From assembly GCA_035571515.1 (NCBI GenBank), contig DATNCQ010000122.1, positions 1 through 64,000 on the forward strand: a stretch of 64,000 bases of DNA, given 5' to 3'. The DNA comes from Gp6-AA40 sp035571515 (GTDB taxonomy: Bacteria > Acidobacteriota > Vicinamibacteria > Vicinamibacterales > UBA2999). The notes beneath the pieces are model-generated. The model was not told the DNA's origin. It saw only the letters and a list, made by a program, of their open reading frames with translations, and ran no database searches. Positions 50,510-59,260 of this stretch are shown in pieces (position 1 is the stretch's first letter; every line of letters begins with the position of its first letter). The position numbers and the translations under genes were made by a program.

Positions 50510-51415
50510 CTAGTAGGTGCTGCGCGCCAGACGGAGGCCGAACCCGGCCGTAAGCGCGATCAAACCGATCAGCCCGAACAGCGGGAGCGGGCTCGCCGTT
50601 CTCGGCAGTTCGGCCGATGCCTGCTGACGAGGTGACGCGTTTTGATTCTGATCATACGCACCCGAGGTGGCGGTGGGCCGGCTGTTGTCGGACGAGGTGC
50701 CCGAGGTCGCCGCCGCGCCCGCCGTGCTCTGATCGTTGGCCGCCGTCGAATAGGCCGGCGGACCCGATGCCGGCGAGTTGTTCACGTCCGCCTGGCTGTT
50801 CAGGCTGGCCGTGGACGACGAGGGCTGAGGCTCGGACGTGACGTTCGTATTCTCCTTCTCGGAGGTGGTGGCTGACGCGGTCGCGTTCGCCTCGTACTGC
50901 GACTCCGTGCCGTTCGGCTCCACGCGGAAGACGTGCGCGTCGCCGCCCTTGCTCGCGTCCGTGTCGGTCGCGAGTACGGCCTGATGCGTCGCCGCCGCAA
51001 TCTTCAGCGCCTGGTCCTTCGGATAGATGAACTCCTTACCCGTGAGATCGGTCGGGTAGAAGTAGTACTGGATGGCCGGGGTCATCCCCTCGGGCATCTC
51101 GCGAAACATCACGACCGGCTTGCCGTTGGCCGCGCTGGCTTCCTCGGACGTGCGGTTCTTCGGGATGAAGAACCACTGTCCGATGATCTTCTTCTCGTCG
51201 CCGTCGAACACCTGCATCACGTTGTGCAGCGAGGTGTCGGCGAGGCGGAACACGTACTTGCCTGCCGGCAGCGTCACGCCCGGCATCTGCACCGGCCCGC
51301 TGAAGGTGAGAAAGGTGCGCTGGTTGATGTTGGAATCCTGAGCGGAAGCGCTCGTGGCCGCCGTCAGGAACGCCGCTGTAAAGACCGCAGCTGCGATCGA
51401 TGTGAAATGTTTCAT
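50510..51415 (-). CDS. Exported protein with LPRTA sorting signal (paralog B), putative sortase substrate
   Basis: The 301-residue protein starts at ATG 51415, 6 nt from GGGGAGG. It has a signal peptide ending SASAQ, a core closely similar to paralog A (LTFSGPVQMPGVTLPAGKYVFRLAD, YYFYPTDLTGKEFIYPKDQALKIA), then a Ser/Thr/Asn-rich, low-complexity linker (residues about 165-260). The C-terminus is LPRTA (residues 270-274), a hydrophobic stretch LPLFGLIGLIALTAGFGL and a basic tail RLAR. This is the tripartite sorting signal expected for a sortase substrate, and a sortase gene lies 0.96 kb downstream. Without experimental data, LPRTA recognition remains inferred. Confidence 0.85.
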   Translation of the reverse strand: MKHFTSIAAAVFTAAFLTAATSASAQDSNINQRTFLTFSGPVQMPGVTLPAGKYVFRLADTSLHNVMQVFDGDEKKIIGQWFFIPKNRTSEEASAANGKPVVMFREMPEGMTPAIQYYFYPTDLTGKEFIYPKDQALKIAAATHQAVLATDTDASKGGDAHVFRVEPNGTESQYEANATASATTSEKENTNVTSEPQPSSSTASLNSQADVNNSPASGPPAYSTAANDQSTAGAAATSGTSSDNSRPTATSGAYDQNQNASPRQQASAELPRTASPLPLFGLIGLIALTAGFGLRLARSTY

Positions 51416-51423
51416 CCTGTCCT

Positions 51424-51456
51424 CCCCTTGCTTCCCGTTCCCTTGCTTCCCGTTCA
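51424..51456. repeat. 15-bp tandem repeat CTTGCTTCCCGTTCC next to the sortase-substrate gene
   Basis: Two near-identical copies of CTTGCTTCCCGTTCC occur directly upstream of the Shine-Dalgarno sequence of the substrate gene (minus strand). It is a short variant of the word arrays seen elsewhere. Confidence 0.65.
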
Positions 51457-51557
51457 AAGTCTTGCGGTCGCGGACTCAAGTGGCCGCGCGTCCGTTGCGC
51501 TAAATTGCATCTTGTATGCCCCGAACACCGCGTCCATATCGCGGGTGCCTCTGCTGA

Positions 51558-52814
51558 ATGGGCCGCAGCGATACGGCAGACGTCGTGGTCGTGGGGGGCG
51601 GCGCGGCAGGGCTCGCCGCGGCCGTGTTCTGCGCGCGCGCGTCAGCCGGAGCGCGGGTCATCTGTGCCGACGGCGCGAAGACGATCGGCGCCAAAATCCT
51701 CGTCAGCGGCGGCAGCCGCTGCAACGTCACCAATCGCGTCGTCACCGAGCACGACTTCTGGGGCGGCGATCGACGCGTCATCCGTAACGTGCTGCGGGCG
51801 TTTCCCGCGTCGCGCGCCGCCGCGTTTTTCGAAGAGCTCGGTGTATCGCTTCGCGAGGAAGAGGACGGCAAATACTTCCCGGTCACCGATCGCGCGCGCA
51901 CGGTCCTCGACGCGCTCATCGGGGCGCTGCGCGACAGCGGCGCCGAGCTGCACCTGTCGCGCCGCATCTCTGGCGTTCGACGCGCCGAGCGCGGCTTTAT
52001 CGTGGACGCCGCCGACGGCTCTTCCTGCAACGCGCGCCGCGTCGTCCTCGCCACCGGCGGCCGATCGTTGCCGAAGACGGGGAGCGACGGCGAAGGCTAC
52101 ACGTTCGCGCGCGCGCTCGGTCACGGCTACGTGGAGACGACGCCCGCGCTCGTGCCGCTGGTACTTTCAGACTCGGTGCACGCGAAGCTGGCCGGGGTTT
52201 CCCACTCGGCCGTCGTCACCGTTCGCGCCGACGGCACCCCGCCGATCCGCCTCGGTGGGGCGATGTTGTGGACACACTTCGGCGTCAGCGGGCCGGTGAT
52301 GCTGAACGCGTCGCGGCACTGGCTGCGCGCGCAGCTGGAACATCGGGCGGTGCAGCTGTCCCTCGGTGTGGTACCGGGCGTCGCCTTCGACGCGCTCGAG
52401 ACGTGGCTCCAGGAACAGCAGCGGGAGCATCCGCGCGCGCTGGCGCGCACGGTCGTTGCGTCGCGGCTTCCGGCCGCGGTCGCCGACACCTGGGTCGAGG
52501 CCGCGGGTGTGGATGCGACGACGACCATGGCGCATCTCGCGCGCGACGATCGGCGCCGCCTCGCCGCGGCGCTGCTGGAGACGCCGCTGGCGGTCCGGGA
52601 CAGCCGCGGGTACAACTACGCGGAGGTCACGGCGGGCGGTATCCCGCTGTCGGAGGTCGATCCCGCCACGATGGAATCACGCCTCTGCCCGGGGCTGTAT
52701 CTGATCGGCGAGATGCTCGACGTCGACGGCCGCATTGGCGGCTTCAATTTCCAGTGGGCGTGGTCGTCGGCATGGGTCGCCGCGCAGGCTATCGCGAGAA
52801 CGCTGCGAGCGTGA
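51558..52814 (+). CDS. HI0933/BaiN-like NAD(P)/FAD-dependent oxidoreductase
   Basis: The 418-residue protein has a dinucleotide-binding ADVVVVGGGAAGLAAAVFCARA near residue 5, the family signature KILVSGGSRCNVTN, RVVLATGGRSLPKTGSDGEGY, LWTHFGVSGPVMLNASR and the C-terminal GRIGGFNFQWAWSSAWVAA. Members include the flavoprotein BaiN of bile acid 7-dehydroxylation, but most have no assigned substrate. The 3' end overlaps the convergent membrane protein gene by 26 nt. Confidence 0.92.
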   Translation: MGRSDTADVVVVGGGAAGLAAAVFCARASAGARVICADGAKTIGAKILVSGGSRCNVTNRVVTEHDFWGGDRRVIRNVLRAFPASRAAAFFEELGVSLREEEDGKYFPVTDRARTVLDALIGALRDSGAELHLSRRISGVRRAERGFIVDAADGSSCNARRVVLATGGRSLPKTGSDGEGYTFARALGHGYVETTPALVPLVLSDSVHAKLAGVSHSAVVTVRADGTPPIRLGGAMLWTHFGVSGPVMLNASRHWLRAQLEHRAVQLSLGVVPGVAFDALETWLQEQQREHPRALARTVVASRLPAAVADTWVEAAGVDATTTMAHLARDDRRRLAAALLETPLAVRDSRGYNYAEVTAGGIPLSEVDPATMESRLCPGLYLIGEMLDVDGRIGGFNFQWAWSSAWVAAQAIARTLRA

Positions 52815-54201
52815 TCGGCGGCACGTATTCGCGCACCAGCTGCCGGTTCCACCAGCGTCCCGTCTGCCGCCGCTCGTCGGCGGTTGTGAACCAGTACCGG
52901 TAGTACCTCGCGCGCAGGAATCGCGGCGCGCGGTCGGGAAACGGGTTCGTCTTCAGCAGCGCCAGCGTCGCGGCATCGCCGCGCAGCAGCTGCTGCAGCA
53001 GCGCGATGAACCATTCGTCCTGCGGCTGCGGCGAAAAGGCCTCGAACCACATCAGCCAGTCGAGCCGGAGATGGTACGGCGCAATCTGCGGGGCGTGCCG
53101 CGTCGGGTCGCCGGGCTTGCCCTTGAATTCGTACTCGTGCCACGCGGTGTTCGGCGACACGTTGGCCTCGTCGGTCCCCTCGATGACGATCTCGTAGCGG
53201 GTCCTGGTGATCGTCCCGAAGGCGCCGTAGGTGTTCACCAGGTGAAACGGCTCGAACGAAGTGTTCATCACCTGCGTCGCCGACAATATGTTCAGCGTCG
53301 GCGCGACGCTCAACAGGGCAACGACCGCGGCGAGCACATAGATGGCGCCGCGGTGCACGAGCTCCGGCTCGGACAGCGCCGGCGGCGAGATCGGCAGCCA
53401 TGAGAGAAACCGATCGTCGAGCGTCGGGATGCAGAGCACGAGCGTCAGCCAGTTCAGCCACGACAGGTTCCCGCTGACGATGAGCACGCCCTGAAATGCG
53501 ATCGTGACCAGCCCGGCGATGCCGGCAATCGGCTGCGGCGCGAAGTAGGCGAACGGTACGGCCAGCTCGACGACGTGATTGATCGCGACGCCAGCCTTGT
53601 GCACGGTTTCCGGCAGCCAGTGAAAGTACCAGCTCAGAGGATTCGGAATCGGCTGTGTCTCGAAGTAGAAATTGAGGCAGGTGAGGTCGCGCCAGCACGA
53701 ATCGCCGCGGATCTTGATCAGGCCGGCGCCGAACATCACGCGGAACAGGAGCCACCGGTTCATCCAGATCAGCCACATGCTGGGGATGGTCGTCCTCCCG
53801 CCGAGAAAAATTGCGAGGAACCCCGCTTCGAGCAGTAGCGTCTCCCAGCCGAACCCGTAGAAGGTCTGGCCGACGTTGACGAATGACAGGTAGAGGACCC
53901 ACATCAGCGCCCACACGATGGCGGAGACGGCCGTGCCGCGCTGCTGGGGCCAGCCGGTGAGCACGAGCACGGCGAGGCCGACGCCCAGCCACGCGCCGAC
54001 GCGAAACGCGGTGTCCGTGGGGGACAGGAAGAAGAGGCTCGGGGACGAGCGGAACGGCACCAACTGCGTGAAGCGCGAGACCGGCAGCAGGCCGCGCTCG
54101 CCAAGCAGCGGCACGAACTGGTTCACCGCGACGGCAAAGCCCACGAGGTACATCGCCGCGAGCGCGCGCTCGAACAGGAAGCGCGAGTACCAGTAGCTCA
54201 C
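52789..54201 (-). CDS. Lipase maturation factor (LMF1/2)-like membrane protein
   Basis: The 470-residue protein (start GTG 54201; TTG 54210 is an upstream option) has about seven N-terminal TM segments and the conserved LMF motifs: YSRFLFERALAAMYLVGF, WETLLLEAGFLAIF, WLLFRVMFGAGLIKIRGDSCWRDLTCLNFYFETQPIPNPLSWYFHWLP, then WHEYEFKGKPGDP, PYHLRLDWLMWF and YYRYWFTTADERR. The eukaryotic LMF1 helps fold lipases in the ER; the bacterial function is unknown. Its start codon is adjacent to that of the divergent FAD gene. Confidence 0.92.
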   Translation of the reverse strand: MSYWYSRFLFERALAAMYLVGFAVAVNQFVPLLGERGLLPVSRFTQLVPFRSSPSLFFLSPTDTAFRVGAWLGVGLAVLVLTGWPQQRGTAVSAIVWALMWVLYLSFVNVGQTFYGFGWETLLLEAGFLAIFLGGRTTIPSMWLIWMNRWLLFRVMFGAGLIKIRGDSCWRDLTCLNFYFETQPIPNPLSWYFHWLPETVHKAGVAINHVVELAVPFAYFAPQPIAGIAGLVTIAFQGVLIVSGNLSWLNWLTLVLCIPTLDDRFLSWLPISPPALSEPELVHRGAIYVLAAVVALLSVAPTLNILSATQVMNTSFEPFHLVNTYGAFGTITRTRYEIVIEGTDEANVSPNTAWHEYEFKGKPGDPTRHAPQIAPYHLRLDWLMWFEAFSPQPQDEWFIALLQQLLRGDAATLALLKTNPFPDRAPRFLRARYYRYWFTTADERRQTGRWWNRQLVREYVPPITLAAFSR

Positions 54202-54219
54202 TTGACGCAATATAGATCG

Positions 54220-55644
54220 GTGGCGCAACCGGATGCGATCGTCATCGGCTCGGGACCGAACGGTCTCGCTGCCGCGATCGCGCTCGCACAGGCGGGATGG
54301 AAGGTGACGGTTTTCGAGGCGGAGCGTACCATCGGCGGCGGCGCGAGGTCCGCCGAGTTGACACTGCCGGGCTTCGTCCACGACGTCTGTTCGGCCGTGC
54401 ACGCCACCGCCGTCGCGTCGCCCTTCTTCCGCACGCTTCCGCTGGCGAAGTACGGCGTCGAATGGATCGAGCCGCCCGCGATGCTGGCGCATCCGTTCGA
54501 CGACGGCACCGCGGCGGTCGTCGAGCGGTCGGTCGATGCCACGGCCACCGGCCTGGGGCGCGATCGCGCGAGCTATACGCGTCTGTTCGGTGGCCTCGTG
54601 CGCGCGTGGCCGCGGCTCGAATCGTCGGTGCTCGGACCGCTTCGCTGGCCGCGGCATCCGTTGGCCATGGCCGGGTTCGGGCTGCGCGCCCTTCGTTCGG
54701 CGAACGCCTTCGCCAGGAGCACGTTCGCGGAGGAGCCGACCCGCGCGCTCTTTGGCGGCATCGCCGCGCACGGGATGCTGCCGCTCGATCGGCCGCCGAC
54801 CGCCGGCTTCGGGCTCGTGCTCGGGGCGATGGCCCACATCGTCGGCTGGGTGATTCCGCGCGGCGGCGCACAGAAGGTGACCGACGCGCTCGTCGCGCAC
54901 CTGCGCGCGCTCGGTGGCGAGGTCGTCGCGGACCATCGCGTGGCGTCGCTCGACGAGCTGCCGCCGGCCAGGGCCGTGCTCTGCGACCTGTCGCCGCGGC
55001 CGTTTCTGCGAATCGCCGGCTCGCGGCTGCCTGTGGCGTACCGCCGCAGTCTCGAGCGATATCGCTACGGCATGGGGGTGTTCAAGGTGGACTGGGCGCT
55101 CGATGGGCCGATTCCCTGGCGCGCCGCCGCGTGCGCGCGGGCGTCCACGGTGCACATCTGCGGCACGATGGCGGAATTGAACCGCTCGGAGAACGACGCG
55201 TGGGCGGGGGTCGTGTCGGAGCGGCCGTTTGTCCTGCTCGTGCAGCCGTCGCTCTTCGATGTGTCACGAGCGCCGGCGGGCAAGCAGACGGCGTGGGCGT
55301 ACTGCCACGTCCCCGCGGGCTCGAACGTGGACATGCTGCCGCGCATCGAGGCGCAGATCGAGCGCTTCGCGCCCGGCTTCCGCGACCGCATCCTGGCGCG
55401 CGCCGTGGCGTCGCCCGCCGACGTCGAAGCGCGCAATGCGAACTTCGTCGGCGGCGACATCGGGTCTGGCGTCTGCGATCTGCCGCAGTTCTTCACGCGT
55501 CCGACGTGGCGCACGTATTCGACGCCGCTACGCGGCGTCTACCTCTGCTCGGCCGCCACGCCGCCCGGCGTCGGCGTGCACGGCATGTGCGGCTATTTCG
55601 CCGCGCAGAGGGCGCTGGCCGACGCGGACTGCGGCCGCCGATGA
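54220..55644 (+). CDS. Phytoene desaturase-like FAD-dependent oxidoreductase
   Basis: The most plausible start is GTG 54220 (MAQPDAIVIGSGPNGLAAAIALAQAGWKV); TTG 54202 in frame would add six residues. The 474-residue protein has the FAD-binding GxGxxG motif, VFEAERTIGGGARSAELT, and the C-terminal GVYLCSAATPPGVGVHGMCGYFAA. It belongs to the NAD(P)/FAD-dependent, carotenoid-isomerase/amine-oxidase-like superfamily, whose members oxidise lipids, carotenoids or other polyenes; no carotenoid cluster is nearby. The ATGA overlap ties it to the NAPRT gene. Confidence 0.87.
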   Translation: MAQPDAIVIGSGPNGLAAAIALAQAGWKVTVFEAERTIGGGARSAELTLPGFVHDVCSAVHATAVASPFFRTLPLAKYGVEWIEPPAMLAHPFDDGTAAVVERSVDATATGLGRDRASYTRLFGGLVRAWPRLESSVLGPLRWPRHPLAMAGFGLRALRSANAFARSTFAEEPTRALFGGIAAHGMLPLDRPPTAGFGLVLGAMAHIVGWVIPRGGAQKVTDALVAHLRALGGEVVADHRVASLDELPPARAVLCDLSPRPFLRIAGSRLPVAYRRSLERYRYGMGVFKVDWALDGPIPWRAAACARASTVHICGTMAELNRSENDAWAGVVSERPFVLLVQPSLFDVSRAPAGKQTAWAYCHVPAGSNVDMLPRIEAQIERFAPGFRDRILARAVASPADVEARNANFVGGDIGSGVCDLPQFFTRPTWRTYSTPLRGVYLCSAATPPGVGVHGMCGYFAAQRALADADCGRR

Positions 55645-56942
55645 TGCTCTCCGCCCTCTCGACCGACCTCTACGAGCTGACGATGATCGGCGGCTACTAC
55701 GTCGCCGGGCTCTCCGGCCGTGCCACCTTCGACCTGTTCGTCAGGCAGCTGCCGCCGACACGCACTTATCTCGTCGCCGCGGGTCTGGAGCAGGCGCTCG
55801 ACTTCCTGGAGGCGCTGAGATTCACCGCCGACGACATCGCGTACCTGCGCACCGTCCCCGCGCTCGCGAAGCTGCCCCGCGCGTTCTTCGACGAGTACCT
55901 GCCCGCTTTCCGTTTCACCGGCGACGTGTCGGCGATAGAAGAAGGGACGCCCGTGTTCGCCCAGGAGCCGATCGTGCGCGTGACGGCGCCGGTGGCCGAG
56001 GCGCAACTGGTCGAGACGGCGCTCATCTCGGAAATCATGTTTCCCACCTCCGTCGCCAGCCGCGCCTCGCGCGTCGTCGAGGCGGCGGAGGGCCGCGGCG
56101 TGATGGAGTTCGGCGCCCGGCGGGCGCACGGCATCGACGCAGGGATCCGTGCCGCCCGCGCCGCGTACCTGGCCGGCTTCGACTCCTCGTCGATCGTCGA
56201 GGCGGGCAGGCGTTTCGGCATCCCGCTGTCGGGCACGATGGCGCATTCCTGGGTGATGGCGTTTGCGGACGAGGCGAGCGCGTTTCGCGGGTATGCCGAC
56301 GTCTACGGCGAGGGTGCGGTCTTCATCCTCGATACCTACGACCCGCTGGCCGCCGCGCGCATGATTGGCGCGTCCGGCCTCAGGCCGAAGGCGGTGCGGA
56401 TCGACAGCGGCGATCTGATCGCGCTCAGCCGCGAGGTGCGCCGCATATTCGACGAGGCGGGGCTCGGCGGCACCGCGATCGTGGCGAGCGGCGACCTGGA
56501 CGAACTGCGCATCCAGGAGATTGTCGCGTCGGGCGCGCCCATCAGCGGGTTCGGCGTCGGCACCGCGGTCAGCACGTCGAGCGATGCGCCGGCCCTTTCA
56601 GGCGTCTACAAGATCGTCGAGATCGAGCGCGGGAGCCGGTTCGTTCCGGTCGTCAAGAGCAGCCCGGGCAAACAGACATACGGGGGATGCAAGCAGGTAT
56701 GGCGCGTGGTTCGCCACGGCATCGCGGTCGAGGATGTCGTGACCCTGGCGCGCGACGAACCGCCGCAGGACGGGGTGCCGCTCCTCAAAGCAGTCATGAC
56801 GGACGGCGTCCGCGCGTCGCGACCGCCGCTCTCCGCGATGCGCGAACGCTGCCGTCAGCAGGTGGCGCTGCTGCCGCGCGACGTCCGACGACTGACGGAC
56901 GGGAAGACATATCCCGTGCGCCTTTTTGCGTCGCTTACCTGA
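55641..56942 (+). CDS. pncB: Nicotinate phosphoribosyltransferase
   Basis: NAPRT makes nicotinate mononucleotide from nicotinic acid and PRPP in NAD salvage. The 433-residue protein contains STDLYELTMIGGYY at the N-terminus, EFGARRAHGIDAGIRAARAAYLAGFDSSS, SGTMAHSWVMAFADEASAF with the catalytic His, FILDTYD and IRIDSGDL-like VRIDSGDLIALSREVRRI, and SGDLDELRIQEIVASGAPISGFGVGT. Start ATG 55641 overlaps the previous stop (ATGA). The last 8 nt overlap the convergent ytxJ gene. Confidence 0.94.
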   Translation: MMLSALSTDLYELTMIGGYYVAGLSGRATFDLFVRQLPPTRTYLVAAGLEQALDFLEALRFTADDIAYLRTVPALAKLPRAFFDEYLPAFRFTGDVSAIEEGTPVFAQEPIVRVTAPVAEAQLVETALISEIMFPTSVASRASRVVEAAEGRGVMEFGARRAHGIDAGIRAARAAYLAGFDSSSIVEAGRRFGIPLSGTMAHSWVMAFADEASAFRGYADVYGEGAVFILDTYDPLAAARMIGASGLRPKAVRIDSGDLIALSREVRRIFDEAGLGGTAIVASGDLDELRIQEIVASGAPISGFGVGTAVSTSSDAPALSGVYKIVEIERGSRFVPVVKSSPGKQTYGGCKQVWRVVRHGIAVEDVVTLARDEPPQDGVPLLKAVMTDGVRASRPPLSAMRERCRQQVALLPRDVRRLTDGKTYPVRLFASLT

Positions 56943-57318
56943 CCGTTCCCGCGATCGCGTTCTCGACCGCGGCCGCGGTCACACGGAAATGCGAGGCGCT
57001 CCAGACCACGCGGCCCTCCCGGATGAGCAGCGCCTGCGGCGTCTCGTGCCGGATGCCAAGCTTCTGCACGACGGCATTCGACACCGCGCGGTGAGTCTGC
57101 ACGGTCACCATCGCGTATTTCGGCGCTGACGCTCCCGCCGGCAGGACGGGACCCCGCGGACCGCGCTCGTTCAGATGCGCGACGAGCTCGTCGAGCGCCT
57201 CCATGCTGACGCCGCACGAATGGCTGTGCTTGAACAGCAGTACGGGCCGCGAATCGGATTCGGCAATCAAACGGTGGAGCTCGTCCACGTGCTCGAGGGG
57301 GCTCAGGTCCGGGTGCAT
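56935..57318 (-). CDS. ytxJ: Monothiol bacilliredoxin-like protein YtxJ
   Basis: The 127-residue protein starts at ATG 57318. It matches the YtxJ (bacillithiol system redox-active) family: LLFKHSHSCGVSMEALDELV with single redox Cys35, then VTVQTHRAVSNAVVQKLGIRHETPQALLIREGRVVWSASHFRVT. These proteins remove bacillithiol from S-bacillithiolated proteins. This suggests the organism makes bacillithiol, which some other Acidobacteriota also do. It is convergent with NAPRT. Confidence 0.9.
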   Translation of the reverse strand: MHPDLSPLEHVDELHRLIAESDSRPVLLFKHSHSCGVSMEALDELVAHLNERGPRGPVLPAGASAPKYAMVTVQTHRAVSNAVVQKLGIRHETPQALLIREGRVVWSASHFRVTAAAVENAIAGTVR

Positions 57319-57436
57319 GTGAAACCAGTGTAGCAGCCGCGCCAAGCGTCTCTTGCCGTCACGAAAGTCGCGTTGGCTGCCGCTATGCACATCGAATTTC
57401 GGTTTCGAACGGACCCTGGGGGAACGCGATCCACCG

Positions 57437-59260
57437 ATGCGCTGCTCAGCACTGCTCTTCACGCTGTTAGTCCTGACATACGGTTGCGGGAATCCGGCGG
57501 CGTCCGCACCGCCGAGTCCAGCCGCAACTCCGGCGGCCGCGGCCGCTCCAGGCGTCAACCCCGCGCCGGACACGAGCGGCGACTGGGTGAGACCAGGACG
57601 CGATTACGCCAGCACGCGCTTCAGCCCGCTCGATCAGATCACCCCGCAGAACGTCAAACAACTTTCCGTCAAGACGACATTCTCGACCGGCGTCCTGCAC
57701 GGCCACGAGGCGGCGCCGATCGTGGTCAACAACACGATGTACATCGTCACGCCGTGGCCCAATCTCGTCTACGCGCTCGACCTGTCGAAAGACGGCGCGC
57801 CGGTGAAGTGGAAGTACGAGCCGAAGCCGCTGGCGGCGGCGCAGGGCGTCGCCTGCTGCGACGTGGTCAACCGCGGGGTGGTCTACGCCGGCGGCACCAT
57901 CTTCTTCAACACGCTCGACAACCGGACCATCGCGCTCGACGCGGCCAGCGGCAAAGAGAAGTGGACGACGAAGCTGGGCGACCTGAACAAGGGTGAGACG
58001 ATCACCATGGCGCCGCTCGTCGTGAAGGACAAGGTGCTCGTCGGCAACTCGGGCGGCGAGATGGGCGTGCGCGGATGGCTGACGGCGCTCGACGCCAACA
58101 CCGGCAGCGTCGCCTGGCGTGCGTATTCAACGGGGCCCGACAAGGACGTGCTGATCGGGCCGCGCTTCAAGCCGTTCTACGCGTCCGATCGCGGCGGCGA
58201 CCTCGGCATCCACACGTGGCCGGCCGATGCCTGGCGCAACGGCGGCGGCACCGTGTGGGGGTGGATTTCGTACGACCCCCAGCTCAATCTCGTCTACTAC
58301 GGCACCTCCAACCCGGGACCGTGGCATCACGAGCAGCGCCCCGGCGACAACAAGTGGACGGCCGGTGTGTTCGCGCGCGACGCCGACACCGGGGAGGCCG
58401 TCTGGTTCTACCAGATGTCGCCGCACGATCTCTGGGACTACGACGGCGTCAACGAACAGGTGCTCGCCGACATTTCCCTGGGCGGCCAGACGCGCAAGGT
58501 GATGATGCGCGCCGATCGTGACGGCTACGTGTACGTCATCGATCGCACCAGCGGCGAGGTTATTTCCGCGGACCCGTTCGTCGCCGTCACCTCGACCACA
58601 GGCGTCGACCTGAAGACAGGCCGCCCCATCGAGGAGAAGGCGCTCGAACCCGCGCTGGGCAAGGTCGTTCGCAATGTCTGCCCGGCCGCGCCTGGCGGCA
58701 AGGACTGGCAGCCGACCGCCTACTCGACGCGCACCGGCCTGCTCTACATTCCGGCGAACAACCTGTGCATGGACTTCGAAGGGGTCGAGGCGAACTACAT
58801 CGCGGGGACGCCGTTTGTCGGCGCGAACGTACGCATGTACCCCGGCCCCGGCGGCAATCGCGGCGAGTTCATCGCCTGGGATCCGGTCGCGCGCAGGAAG
58901 GCCTGGTCGATCAAGGAAAGCTTCCCCGTCTGGAGCGGCGTCGCCGCCACCGCGAGCGACGTCGTCTTCTACGGGACGATGGACGGCTGGTTCAAGGCCG
59001 TCAACGGCAAGAGTGGAGAAGAGCTCTGGAAGTCGAAAGTCGGCTCGGGCATCGTCGGCCAGCCGGTGACGTATCGCGGGCCCGACGGCAAGCAGTACGT
59101 GGCGGTGCTGGCGGGCGTCGGCGGCTGGGCGGGCGCGATTGTCGCCGGCGGCCTCGACCCGCGCGACGGCACAGCGGCGCTCGGCATGGTCAACGCGATG
59201 CCCGATCTCCCGCAGGCGACCACGTCGGGCGGCATGCTCTACATCTTCGGGTTGCCATGA
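57437..59260 (+). CDS. xoxF: XoxF-type lanthanide-dependent PQQ alcohol dehydrogenase
   Basis: Starting at ATG 57437, the 607-residue protein has a lipoprotein-like signal with Cys17 (LTYGC). Quinoprotein methanol-dehydrogenase features include vicinal Cys140-Cys141 (GVACCDVVNRG), Glu208 (SGGEMGVRGW), Asn292 (YYGTSNPGPW), the MDH-like segments HTWPADAWRNGGGTVWGWIS and QRPGDNKWTAGVFARDADTG, catalytic Asp334 and lanthanide-type Asp336 (DLWDYDGVNE). Calcium enzymes have no Asp at the second site. The order XoxF, XoxJ-like protein, cytochrome c matches methylotroph clusters. The lipid anchor is unusual for XoxF. Substrates may be methanol or another alcohol. Confidence 0.92.
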   Translation: MRCSALLFTLLVLTYGCGNPAASAPPSPAATPAAAAAPGVNPAPDTSGDWVRPGRDYASTRFSPLDQITPQNVKQLSVKTTFSTGVLHGHEAAPIVVNNTMYIVTPWPNLVYALDLSKDGAPVKWKYEPKPLAAAQGVACCDVVNRGVVYAGGTIFFNTLDNRTIALDAASGKEKWTTKLGDLNKGETITMAPLVVKDKVLVGNSGGEMGVRGWLTALDANTGSVAWRAYSTGPDKDVLIGPRFKPFYASDRGGDLGIHTWPADAWRNGGGTVWGWISYDPQLNLVYYGTSNPGPWHHEQRPGDNKWTAGVFARDADTGEAVWFYQMSPHDLWDYDGVNEQVLADISLGGQTRKVMMRADRDGYVYVIDRTSGEVISADPFVAVTSTTGVDLKTGRPIEEKALEPALGKVVRNVCPAAPGGKDWQPTAYSTRTGLLYIPANNLCMDFEGVEANYIAGTPFVGANVRMYPGPGGNRGEFIAWDPVARRKAWSIKESFPVWSGVAATASDVVFYGTMDGWFKAVNGKSGEELWKSKVGSGIVGQPVTYRGPDGKQYVAVLAGVGGWAGAIVAGGLDPRDGTAALGMVNAMPDLPQATTSGGMLYIFGLP

